Assembly (NCBI GenBank): GCA_934717185.1
Contig: CAKUYQ010000024.1
Location: 1-41,539 of the forward strand
From: an uncultured Bacteroidales bacterium
Lineage (GTDB): Bacteria; Bacteroidota; Bacteroidia; Bacteroidales; UBA932
Reading direction: 5' to 3'
Length of the DNA: 41,539 nt
The translations under genes and the position numbers were made by a program. Below, one piece after another: positions 8,967 through 16,730 of this stretch (the first letter of the stretch is position 1; every line of letters starts with the position of its first letter). A model generated the notes under the pieces. The model saw only the letters and a list, made by a program, of their open reading frames with translations. It searched no databases and was not told where the DNA came from.

Positions 8967-10135
8967 TATCTAATATTTATATTCTGTTTAGCTCGTTTCA
9001 TCTTATCAACAGCACTCTTTACCCTACCTTCATCTGCACCGCTATATGGTTTATACACACCATCTGTAACACCATCCACCGGAACCACTGTAAATCCCTG
9101 TTCAAACTCTCCCGCCTTAAAACACCATAAATAGCTCCACCGTGGTTCCAGCATCCTTACCCTGCCTGTAATTCTCTCCTTCACAACCCTTATTGAGACT
9201 ATCATAGCCATCCTGGTAAGATCCGGGGTGTTCTGGTTAGAGACAAGGTTGCCTAAAGAGTAAAAAACAGCATTCTGCAATGAGTTGTCGGGATAATAAT
9301 TAATCTCATAATCCTGCGGGACATGCGGATGCCCTCCAATTATAATGTCTGCCCCATGTCTCAGCAGCATTGCAGCCCATCTGCGTTGAGTATTATTCGC
9401 TCTATATTCATATTCGTTCCCCCAGTGAGGCACCGCAATTATAATATCCGCTCCTAAAGACTTTGCCCTTTCAACAGCCCCTATAACCTTTACCGAATCC
9501 ATCCTGTTAACAAAGAACGGTTTATCCACACGGTTACCATTGGTACTATAGGTAAAATTCACAAAAGCCACTTTAACACCCTTAACCACCTTTATATAAG
9601 GCATATATGGAACGCTATCCTTGCAAACGCCTATATACGGGTATCCCTTTTCCTCATAATATGACAGAGTTTTCTCCAATCCCTTCATGCCGTGGTCAGC
9701 AATATGATTATTTGCCGTAAAGAACAGATTCACACCATTTTCGTGCGCTGCATCGGCAATATCGTAAGGAGCTCTAAAGAGCGGATACCCCATATATGGC
9801 GCATCTCCCAAAGTAAACTCCATATTCACTGCTGTAATGTCCGATGAGCGGAAAAGCTCCTTTACATACTTGAATGTATGAGAATAGTCAAACCCCTTGT
9901 TCTCTGTCTCTCCAAGCCTCTTTGCAGAATTAATTTGAGGTGCATGCTGCATTAAATCCCCTGCAACAGTGATTGTTACGGTATCGCAACCGGAGAACGG
10001 GAAGGTAACGCGCGGTTTAAGCTGTGCGTATGCGGCATTACCAAAACCTGTGTTGCCAAAGCCTGCGTTTATCAAAATTGCGTTGACAAAAAACACAGAG
10101 ACAAAAACAAAGACACAAATAAAGAACCTTTTCAT
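8966..10135 (-). CDS. CapA-family (PGA_cap) metallophosphatase-like protein, exported
   Basis: This 389-residue protein begins with a signal peptide (MKRFFICVFVFVSVFF and a short hydrophobic stretch). It then has the CapA/PGA_cap fold motifs in order: GDLMQHAPQ, NNHIADHGMKGL, IAVPHWGNEYEY and GGHPHVPQ. The His and Asp residues in these motifs fit a calcineurin-like metal site. Family members are annotated as poly-gamma-glutamate synthesis proteins, but most Bacteroidota copies have no such partners, and none is seen here. It sits between a DUF389 gene (10-base gap) and phoH (one-base overlap), so the three probably form an operon. The substrate is unknown. Confidence 0.85.
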   Translation of the reverse strand: MKRFFICVFVFVSVFFVNAILINAGFGNTGFGNAAYAQLKPRVTFPFSGCDTVTITVAGDLMQHAPQINSAKRLGETENKGFDYSHTFKYVKELFRSSDITAVNMEFTLGDAPYMGYPLFRAPYDIADAAHENGVNLFFTANNHIADHGMKGLEKTLSYYEEKGYPYIGVCKDSVPYMPYIKVVKGVKVAFVNFTYSTNGNRVDKPFFVNRMDSVKVIGAVERAKSLGADIIIAVPHWGNEYEYRANNTQRRWAAMLLRHGADIIIGGHPHVPQDYEINYYPDNSLQNAVFYSLGNLVSNQNTPDLTRMAMIVSIRVVKERITGRVRMLEPRWSYLWCFKAGEFEQGFTVVPVDGVTDGVYKPYSGADEGRVKSAVDKMKRAKQNINIR

Positions 10136-10145
10136 TCCATTCAGC

Positions 10146-11477
10146 CTATTCCGCTATTACCCTCAAATCCTTTACATCCAACCTTACAGCCAACCATATT
10201 TTTAGTCTCGACAACTGCTCCTGAGAGAGTTTGCTGCTGAATTTTACAATGGCAACTGTTTCGTTATGCACCTCATCCCCTTTGCAGAAACTTCCCGTTG
10301 ACAGCGAAAGCGAAACAAGGTTAGGATACTGTGCCTCAATCTCTTTTGCAATCTGCTTGATTGGAAACTCCTTACTCTTATAGCGACTCAGCTCAGACTC
10401 CAATTGCAGGATTGTAGTCTCCCTCTTGCTTATCTCCTGCTCGCTCTGCTCAAAAATAGTTTGTACAACCTCCTTGCTTGAGCTGTTATCTTTAACCGCC
10501 GTAGTCGTTTGGTTTATCTTAAGTTGCTCCTTACCAATGTTGAATTTGTCCAACTGTTCGTACAGACGAGACCTCTCTCTTGTACTGAGCGGCTCACCCG
10601 CCACAGATATTGTAAGGACAGACTGTTTCCCTGCAGTATGTTTTATCGAATAGTCATAAATATATGAATTTTCAAAATTCTTGTTGGCTGCCACAAACTC
10701 CTTTGCATTCTGGTTGAATCTGTTCTCCTTTATCATTACCACAGCCGTATAGACACTTGGAATTATAAGTATTATGGTACATATTGTCATAATCCTGTGT
10801 ACACGCTTCTGCTTGGCCTCATCTGCAATCCTAACCATAGGAAAATGCAGGTACCTTACGGTAATAAACGTTGCAAGGGCAATGAAGATAGAATTTATAA
10901 GATACAGATATATAGCACCAAAGAAAAATGCAACACTTCCATTTGCTAACCCGTAACCTGCTGTACAGAGTGGAGGCATGAGAGCCGTAGCAATGGCAGC
11001 ACCCGCAATTATGCTCCCTTTCTCCTTAAGACACACAGCCATTATGACCGCAAAACCGCCAAAAAGAGCAATAAGCACATCGTACATTGTTGGATTGGTT
11101 CTGGCCAAAAGCTCCGTAGGGTTATCCAAAGCCAACGGCGACACAAAAAAGTATATGGCAGACACCATGATACTTGCCACTGTCATAACCAACAGGTTTC
11201 CAAACGATTTCTTTAGAAGAGCGCCATCATTTATACCCAATGCCATTCCTATTCCCATTATAGGACCCATAAGTGGCGATATAAGCATTGCTCCAATCAC
11301 AACAGGAATTGAGTTTACATTAAGCCCCACACTTGCCACAGCAATTGCAAATATAAGTATCCAGATATTGGCTCCCTTGAACTCTATGTTCGACTTTATG
11401 AAATTTTGGGCAGCATCTATATTAATATCCTTGTTTACGCTTGCCCTAACCTTTATCCTTTTAAGTAGTGTTGTCAT
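10146..11477 (-). CDS. DUF389 family (TIGR00341-type) membrane protein
   Basis: This 443-residue protein has a cytoplasmic N-terminus, then about six hydrophobic helices between residues 35 and 255. The DUF389 motifs VIGAMLISPLMGPIMGIGMALG and GAAIATALMPPLCTAGYGLA fall in this part. The C-terminal 180 residues are soluble, with a coiled-coil stretch around residues 340-370 (QSEQEISKRETTILQLESEL). The function of DUF389 proteins is not known. It opens the operon DUF389-CapA-PhoH. A weak -7-like TATTTTTG (complement of 11518-11525) lies upstream without a good -33 box. Confidence 0.87.
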   Translation of the reverse strand: MTTLLKRIKVRASVNKDINIDAAQNFIKSNIEFKGANIWILIFAIAVASVGLNVNSIPVVIGAMLISPLMGPIMGIGMALGINDGALLKKSFGNLLVMTVASIMVSAIYFFVSPLALDNPTELLARTNPTMYDVLIALFGGFAVIMAVCLKEKGSIIAGAAIATALMPPLCTAGYGLANGSVAFFFGAIYLYLINSIFIALATFITVRYLHFPMVRIADEAKQKRVHRIMTICTIILIIPSVYTAVVMIKENRFNQNAKEFVAANKNFENSYIYDYSIKHTAGKQSVLTISVAGEPLSTRERSRLYEQLDKFNIGKEQLKINQTTTAVKDNSSSKEVVQTIFEQSEQEISKRETTILQLESELSRYKSKEFPIKQIAKEIEAQYPNLVSLSLSTGSFCKGDEVHNETVAIVKFSSKLSQEQLSRLKIWLAVRLDVKDLRVIAE

Positions 11478-11608
11478 ACCAACAAATTTTAGTACAAAAC
11501 TCCTTTTTAGTAACCTTCAAAAATAACCTGCACCATCTTAAGGAATCTGAGGCAACTTATTTTTTCATGTTACTTAGAAACTATTAAAGATTTCAAATAT
11601 ACATTTTT

Positions 11609-11639
11609 TTTGAAATTGAGCCAATTAATTATACATTTG
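11609..11639 (+). promoter_or_regulatory. Bacteroidota promoter for the SPOR-like lipoprotein gene
   Basis: TTTG at 11609-11612 and TACATTTG at 11632-11639 are separated by 19 bases, an exact match to the Bacteroidota consensus. The start of transcription would fall near 11646, only about 12 bases before the ATG at 11658, so the mRNA would have a very short leader. Confidence 0.65.
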
Positions 11640-11657
11640 TAAAGATATATTCGATCT

Positions 11658-12155
11658 ATGAGACACAGCTTTTCTATTATAAAACTGCTTATTCTGCTTT
11701 TTGCTTGCGGCTCACTTTTGAGTTGCGACCGCATACGTGCCCTCTTCAATATGCCTACCTCCACGGAGTTAGAGCAGATGTGGAGAGACTTGGAGGCGGA
11801 GGTTGCAAAAGAAAAGGCAGACTCTCTTGCTCAAGAGAAGAAAGATTCTGTTGCCGGTTTTCTTCCCGACAGTCTGTCCGGGGCAGACAATGAAAGTTTT
11901 GTCGGGAAGCAGAATTCAGCAGATGAGAGATATTATGTTGTACTTGGAAGGTACAGGGAACAGACGAATATAGACAACATGAAGAGATTGCTACTTGAGA
12001 GGAACGAGACTCCGGTTGAGATAGACAGAAACGACGGAAGCATTTTGGTCTGTGCCGGAGGAAGCCCAACCCTTGAAGGGGCTAAAAGCGCACTCAAACG
12101 TATAGAAGAGTATGCTTTGTCTCCCGACGAATTATGGATTTTTAGAAACAATTAA
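11658..12155 (+). CDS. Lipoprotein with a C-terminal SPOR-like domain
   Basis: This 165-residue protein starts with a lipoprotein signal peptide, ending in the lipobox LLSC with the acylated cysteine at residue 23. A charged helical linker runs to about residue 85. The final 75 residues (YYVVLGRYREQTNIDNMKRLL and the following beta-alpha repeat ending LKRIEEY) resemble a SPOR domain, which binds denuded peptidoglycan glycans at division sites. A cell-envelope role is likely but specifics are unknown. The start is supported by the promoter at 11609-11639. It is the first plus-strand gene of the region and is followed 41 bases later by gcvT. Confidence 0.72.
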   Translation: MRHSFSIIKLLILLFACGSLLSCDRIRALFNMPTSTELEQMWRDLEAEVAKEKADSLAQEKKDSVAGFLPDSLSGADNESFVGKQNSADERYYVVLGRYREQTNIDNMKRLLLERNETPVEIDRNDGSILVCAGGSPTLEGAKSALKRIEEYALSPDELWIFRNN

Positions 12156-12196
12156 CGTTAAATAAAATAAATAAAAATATTAAAAAACACAGATAG

Positions 12197-13303
12197 ATGA
12201 AAACAACTCCATTCACACAAAGACACATAGCGCTTGGTGCAAAGATGGCCCCATTTGCAGGCTATAACATGCCTATAGAGTATGTAGGCATTAAGGATGA
12301 GCACCTTGCAGTTAGAAACAATGTTGGCGTATTTGACGTATCGCACATGGGAGAGTTTTGGGTAAAAGGCCCTAACGCCCTTAAATTTTTGCAATATGTA
12401 ACATCTAACGACGTTTCGTTGCTCTACCCCGGTAAGGTTCAGTACTCATGCTTCCCTAACGGAAAGGGCGGTATTGTAGATGACCTTTTGGTTTATATGG
12501 TTGATGACAAGACATATCTCCTTGTTGTCAATGCAGCCAACATAGAGAAAGACTGGAAACACCTTTGCGAGATTGCCCCTAAATTTGACATTACCCCGGG
12601 CAAAGAGCTTTACAATGCATCGGACGAGATCTGCCAGTTGGCAATCCAAGGGCCTAACGCTCTTAAGATTATGCAGAGAATCTGCGATACGAATGTAGAG
12701 GATATGGAGTACTACACCTTTAAGAAGTGCTCTGTTGGCGGTATTAAAGATGCTATCTTCTCAACAACAGGCTACACAGGTGCTGGCGGATGCGAGGTTT
12801 ATGTTGCAAACGAAGATGCAGACAAACTTTGGACAGCAGTATTTGAGGCCGGCAAACCTGAGGGTATCCGCCCTATAGGTTTGGGAGCAAGAGACACTTT
12901 GCGTCTTGAGATGGGCTTCTGCCTCTATGGTAACGATATAGATGACACAACCTCTCCACTTGAGGGCAACCTTGGCTGGATCACCAAATTCAACGATGTT
13001 AAGGGCGATTTCTTAGACAAGGACTATATGCTTAAACAGAAAGCAGACGGTCTTAAGAGAAGACTTTGCGGATTTATCCTTGAGGATAAGGGTGTTGCAC
13101 GCCACGGATATGAGGTTTGCGATGCAGAGGGCAATGTAATAGGATATGTAACATCCGGCACAGTAGCGCCGTCTGTTGGGAAGGCCATAGGTATGGCATA
13201 CGTTGCAGCTCCGCTTTACAAGGCAGGTTCCGTTATCTACATTAAGGTAAGGGAGAAACTGCTTAAGGCCAACGTTGTAAAGACACCTTTCTATACAAAA
13301 TAA
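12197..13303 (+). CDS. gcvT: Aminomethyltransferase (glycine cleavage system T protein)
   Basis: The T protein releases ammonia from the aminomethylated H protein and passes the one-carbon unit to tetrahydrofolate. The 368-residue length is standard. Visible motifs include KMAPFAGYNMPIEY, GVFDVSHMGEFWVKG, the LAIQGPNAL region, TGYTGAGGCEVYV and GARDTLRLEMGFCLYG, ending in the GcvT C-terminal barrel (GYVTSGTVAPSVGKAIGMAY). The other glycine cleavage genes are not in the window. A 9-bp hairpin follows the stop. Confidence 0.96.
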   Translation: MKTTPFTQRHIALGAKMAPFAGYNMPIEYVGIKDEHLAVRNNVGVFDVSHMGEFWVKGPNALKFLQYVTSNDVSLLYPGKVQYSCFPNGKGGIVDDLLVYMVDDKTYLLVVNAANIEKDWKHLCEIAPKFDITPGKELYNASDEICQLAIQGPNALKIMQRICDTNVEDMEYYTFKKCSVGGIKDAIFSTTGYTGAGGCEVYVANEDADKLWTAVFEAGKPEGIRPIGLGARDTLRLEMGFCLYGNDIDDTTSPLEGNLGWITKFNDVKGDFLDKDYMLKQKADGLKRRLCGFILEDKGVARHGYEVCDAEGNVIGYVTSGTVAPSVGKAIGMAYVAAPLYKAGSVIYIKVREKLLKANVVKTPFYTK

Positions 13304-13316
13304 TTTAAGAATTTTG

Positions 13317-13346
13317 GAGCTGTTATTGTTCAAGTTTTAACAGCTC
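13317..13346 (+). terminator. Hairpin between gcvT and the PAS gene
   Basis: GAGCTGTTA at 13317-13325 pairs perfectly with TAACAGCTC at 13338-13346 around a 12-base loop, 13 bases past the gcvT stop. No T run follows, so it could be an mRNA 3'-end stabiliser or attenuator rather than a complete intrinsic terminator. Confidence 0.4.
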
Positions 13347-13365
13347 ATCATAAGACAGATAAAAT

Positions 13366-13728
13366 ATGAATAACATACAATCCAAAGGCTTGGAAGAGAT
13401 CATGGATTGGGCAGAACATGTATCCTTCGCAGTTACGATTTGTGATTGCGAGGGATTCGTTCTTTATATGAACCGCTGCTCAAGAGAGGTGTTTGCCTCA
13501 AGAGGTGATCTCATAGGTAAAAATCTAAAGGATTGCCACAAGCCATCTTCATGGGAGACAATACAAAGACTATTGGCCACCGGAGAGCACAATGCCTACA
13601 CCATAGAGAAAAAAGGACAGAAAAAACTCATATACCAGACACCTTGGTATAAAAATGGTAATATTGCCGGACTTGTAGAGATCTCCATTGTATTGGATGA
13701 GGGGATGCCGCACTACATAAGGGGCTGA
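13366..13728 (+). CDS. Stand-alone PAS-domain protein
   Basis: This 120-residue protein consists of a single PAS-like domain: an N-terminal helix, then VSFAVTICDCEGFVLYMN, a helical segment with LIGKNLKDCHKPSSWETIQRLL, and closing strands (KKLIYQTPWY, IAGLVEISIVL). No kinase, cyclase or DNA-binding output domain is attached. Members of this group are often annotated only as PAS domain-containing proteins. Two cysteines lie in the first strand (CDCEG), but cofactor binding cannot be judged from sequence alone. It lies between gcvT and an exported peptidase with no clear functional link. Confidence 0.75.
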   Translation: MNNIQSKGLEEIMDWAEHVSFAVTICDCEGFVLYMNRCSREVFASRGDLIGKNLKDCHKPSSWETIQRLLATGEHNAYTIEKKGQKKLIYQTPWYKNGNIAGLVEISIVLDEGMPHYIRG

Positions 13729-13801
13729 CAAACAGTAATTTTAACCACATCCTTACGATAGGAAGATCTCTGTTTGTGCAATTGTCAGACGGTTAAATCA
13801 G

Positions 13802-15163
13802 ATGAATATGAGAAGAGGTAAAATTGTTATTATACTCGCAGCCGTGCTATGCGGAGTACTGTATTCTGTTAAATCTGTAGCCCAGAACTTGGAAGAGATG
13901 GCTGCATCCATGAAGAAGAGCGTGGCCTTTCTGTCTGCAGATTCACTACAAGGCAGAAAAATTGGCAGCCAAGGGGAAAGGTTAGCAGCGCAATATATCT
14001 ACAAGGCCCTTACAGAGGCAGGAATAACAATGCTTACCCCACCGAATGGCGATGAATACTCCATAGTAAAGACTCCAGGAGATACAGTTAAAAGCGCCAA
14101 CATAGTAGGTATAGTTGAGGGATATGACCCTAAATTGAAAAACGAATATATTGTGATTGGCGCACACTACGACCACCTTGGCGTAAATATAATAAAGCGT
14201 AACGGAAAGGAGGAGGTACAGGTTTACCACGGAGCAGACGACAACGCATCTGGCGTTGCAGTAGCGCTTGAACTTGCAAAGTTTACAGACCTTAACAGGT
14301 ATCTGTTCAAGCGCTCTGTAATATTTGCATTTTTTGGAGGTGAAGAGGCCGGAATGACAGGAAGCTGGTATTTTGCAAACCGCTCGTTCAAAGATATAAT
14401 GGATAAAGTTGTTCTTATGGTAAACATAGATATGGTTGGACGAAGCGGAGCAGACAACCCTGTTCAGGCATATACCGTTACGCAGGACCCACGTATAAAG
14501 GAGGCTTTGGATATTACATCACAAAGAGGAGCATCATTGATAATCCCAACAATATCACATACAGACTATTTCCCGTCTGACCACAGGACATTTTACGAAA
14601 TTGGTATTCCCATAGTGCTCTTTACCACAGGGGTTCATAAAGACTATCATTCCATTTATGATACTCCGGACAAATTAGACTATAACCAGATGGCCGCATT
14701 GGTAGAGTACATAAATTCATTCGCCCAAACAGTGGCGGATATGACAGATCTCTCTGCAAGCAGCACTCCTGCAGCAGTAAAAACATCCGTTACCTCTAAC
14801 GGCGAGACAATCTATTCTCAACGCGATGTAGACAAAAAGGCCATGTTCCTGCATGGAGACGAAAGACAGTTCATAGACAGGTGGGTATACAAATACCTTA
14901 AATATCCAAAAACAAGCATAAAGGAGAAGAGCAGCGGAAAGGTTGTTGTTGAATTTGTTGTGGACAAGAGCGGAAACGTAACAGATGTAACTGTTGTTAG
15001 AAGCGTTACAGCCGCATTGGACGATGAGGCCGTTAGGGTTGTATCCTCGTCACCAAAATGGAAACCGGCCGAACTTCATGGAGAAAAGGTGAGCGTAAAG
15101 ATCTCAATCCCAATAGAGTTCAAGCTCTCCAACCGCTCAAAATTCGGAATTAAAAAGTGGTAA
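13802..15163 (+). CDS. Exported M28-family zinc aminopeptidase with a TonB C-terminal domain
   Basis: A signal peptide occupies residues 1-28. The M28 peptidase domain (about 35-315) has the expected di-zinc ligands: H122 (GAHYDHLG), D147 (GADDNASG), the E181/E182 pair (FFGGEEAG), D210 (VNIDMVGR) and H283 (DYHSIYDTPDKLDY). After a Ser/Thr/Ala-rich linker, residues about 365-445 form a TonB C-terminal-like domain (KYPKTSIKEKSSGKVVVEF and PKWKPAELHGEKV). There is no N-terminal TonB transmembrane anchor in place of the signal peptide. The enzyme probably trims peptides in the periplasm; what the TonB-like domain contacts is unknown. Confidence 0.88.
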   Translation: MNMRRGKIVIILAAVLCGVLYSVKSVAQNLEEMAASMKKSVAFLSADSLQGRKIGSQGERLAAQYIYKALTEAGITMLTPPNGDEYSIVKTPGDTVKSANIVGIVEGYDPKLKNEYIVIGAHYDHLGVNIIKRNGKEEVQVYHGADDNASGVAVALELAKFTDLNRYLFKRSVIFAFFGGEEAGMTGSWYFANRSFKDIMDKVVLMVNIDMVGRSGADNPVQAYTVTQDPRIKEALDITSQRGASLIIPTISHTDYFPSDHRTFYEIGIPIVLFTTGVHKDYHSIYDTPDKLDYNQMAALVEYINSFAQTVADMTDLSASSTPAAVKTSVTSNGETIYSQRDVDKKAMFLHGDERQFIDRWVYKYLKYPKTSIKEKSSGKVVVEFVVDKSGNVTDVTVVRSVTAALDDEAVRVVSSSPKWKPAELHGEKVSVKISIPIEFKLSNRSKFGIKKW

Positions 15164-15242
15164 ATTTTGGTATCAGGGCATAAATTAAACAAAAAGATTT
15201 TGGTATCAGACCGTATTTTACCAAATAAAATTTTGGTAACAG
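15164..15242 (+). repeat. Three direct repeats of exact 33-bp period upstream of the AAA_14 ATPase
   Basis: ATTTTGGTATCAG occurs at 15164-15176 and 15197-15209, and ATTTTGGTAACAG at 15230-15242. Starts are exactly 33 bases apart, about three helical turns. The 20 bases between copies are AT-rich and not conserved. The third copy supplies the -33 TTTG of the promoter at 15232-15261. This looks like a set of operator or activator sites on one face of the helix. Confidence 0.75.
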
Positions 15243-15261
15243 AGTTTTCTAAGTAACTTTG
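15232..15261 (+). promoter_or_regulatory. Bacteroidota promoter for the AAA_14 ATPase
   Basis: TTTG at 15232-15235 and TAACTTTG at 15254-15261 (followed by CA) are 18 bases apart, one short of the usual spacing. Transcription would begin near 15268, about 10 bases before the ATG. The -33 box lies within the third 33-bp-period repeat. Confidence 0.6.
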
Positions 15262-15277
15262 CAATCAAAAGGGAATT

Positions 15278-16615
15278 ATGGCAGAAATAATATTCAAGCG
15301 TAAGATTTATACGAAACTAAAAGAATGGAAGGAAACCTCTAATGGCAAAACAGCATTGCTCTTAGAGGGGGCAAGACGTATAGGAAAGTCTACAATTGTG
15401 GAAGAATTCGGCCAAAAGGAATACCGCTCATACATTTTAATAGACTTCAATGAGGCTTCAAAGGAAGTCAAAGGGTTGTTTGATGATTTGATGGATATGG
15501 ATTACATATTTCTGTATCTACAGAATATTTATAAAACCACTTTGTATGAAAGAAAGTCTGTGATTATATTTGATGAAGTACAACAATGCCCCAAAGCTCG
15601 TCAAGCTATAAAATATTTGGTCAAGGATGGCCGGTATGATTATATTGAAACCGGCTCCTTTATTAGCATTCGAAAGAACACAAAGGACATTAGTATACCC
15701 AGTGAGGAATATAGGCTTGAAATGTTCCCTATGGATTATGAGGAATTCCGTTGGGCTATGGGAGATAATACAACAATGCCTCTGATGCGAAAGTTCTTTG
15801 AAAAGAAAATGCCTTTGGGGGACGGCTTAAATCGCAGTAAAATGCGCGAACTTAGATTATATATGCTGGTAGGAGGAATGCCACAGGCTATCAATGCCTA
15901 CTTAGAAACAAATAATTTGCAGCAGGTTGATATGGTGAAACGGCAAATTATACAACTTTATGTAGATGATTTTAGAAAAATAGACCCTACCGGAAAAATT
16001 TCCAAGTTATTTATGGCTATACCTTCTCAATTAAGTCGCAACTTAATGCGCTACCAACCTACACCGGTAATAGGAAAAACAGGAGCAGACAAAATTAACG
16101 AGATGATTCTTTGTTTAGAAGATAGCAAGACTATTAATGTGGCTTATCATGCAGATGATCCAAATGTAGGTATGTCTCTGACCGCTGATTACGGGAAATA
16201 TAAGCTATATGTAGGGGACACCGGGCTATTTGTAACACTTGCATTTTGGGATAAGGATTTTACGGAGAATATCATATATCAAAAACTGCTTAATGATAAA
16301 CTGGCAGCCAATTTAGGATATGTCTATGAGAATTTGATTGCACAAATGCTTCGGGCATCTGGCAACAAACTGTTTTACTATACATTTCCCAAGGATGATA
16401 CGCATTCATATGAGGTGGATTTCCTCTTGTCAAGAGGGAACAAACTTTGCCCGATTGAAGTAAAATCATCCGGGTATAAGACCCATGCTTCATTGGATGC
16501 ATTTTGTGTAAAATATTCGGATAGAATAAGACAACCATATCTGCTTTACACTAAAGATCTTCATAAAGATGGAAAAGTACTACTAACGCCTATATATATG
16601 ACCCCATTGTTATAA
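15278..16615 (+). CDS. AAA_14/DUF4143 family ATPase
   Basis: This 445-residue protein has an N-terminal P-loop ATPase domain with Walker A GARRIGKST at residues 31-39 and Walker B VIIFDEVQQCP near residue 100. A sensor-like YIETGSFISI follows. The C-terminal DUF4143-type region ends with a nuclease-fold-like segment (HSYEVDFLLSRGNKLCPIEVKSSGYK) in which D, E and K are arranged as in the PD-(D/E)XK superfamily. Such proteins are abundant and often multicopy in Bacteroidota; their role is not settled. It abuts the end of the capsule locus but is convergent with it, with a hairpin terminator between. Confidence 0.88.
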   Translation: MAEIIFKRKIYTKLKEWKETSNGKTALLLEGARRIGKSTIVEEFGQKEYRSYILIDFNEASKEVKGLFDDLMDMDYIFLYLQNIYKTTLYERKSVIIFDEVQQCPKARQAIKYLVKDGRYDYIETGSFISIRKNTKDISIPSEEYRLEMFPMDYEEFRWAMGDNTTMPLMRKFFEKKMPLGDGLNRSKMRELRLYMLVGGMPQAINAYLETNNLQQVDMVKRQIIQLYVDDFRKIDPTGKISKLFMAIPSQLSRNLMRYQPTPVIGKTGADKINEMILCLEDSKTINVAYHADDPNVGMSLTADYGKYKLYVGDTGLFVTLAFWDKDFTENIIYQKLLNDKLAANLGYVYENLIAQMLRASGNKLFYYTFPKDDTHSYEVDFLLSRGNKLCPIEVKSSGYKTHASLDAFCVKYSDRIRQPYLLYTKDLHKDGKVLLTPIYMTPLL

Positions 16616-16646
16616 AAGTCAACCTGATAAGTCTTGCCATCTGAAG

Positions 16647-16685
16647 CAGTATAGGCAAATTTTGCCCATACTGACTCTTTTTGAA
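16647..16685 (+). terminator. Terminator between the AAA_14 ATPase and the capsule locus
   Basis: CAGTAT at 16647-16652 and GGCAAA just inside it pair with TTTGCC and ATACTG (16668-16673), with one internal mismatch. CTTTTT follows on the plus strand. The hairpin lies between two convergent genes and could stop transcription from either side. Confidence 0.6.
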
Positions 16686-16730
16686 GCTCTCCCTCCTTAA
16701 AAATTGCCCGAACATGCTTCCCGACAAAAC

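Noticed and set aside
8313..9134. Plus-strand open frame of 273 codons across phoH and the CapA-like gene
   Set aside because: It lies antisense to two conserved genes, has no recognisable domain and crosses their junction.
11570..11764. Small minus-strand frame between the DUF389 and lipoprotein genes
   Set aside because: It overlaps the lipoprotein start and a strong plus-strand promoter, and it has no ribosome-binding site or motif.
15164..15242. Possible CRISPR array
   Set aside because: Only 13 bases repeat, the spacers are AT-rich leader sequence, there are three copies, and the last overlaps a promoter. No cas gene is near.
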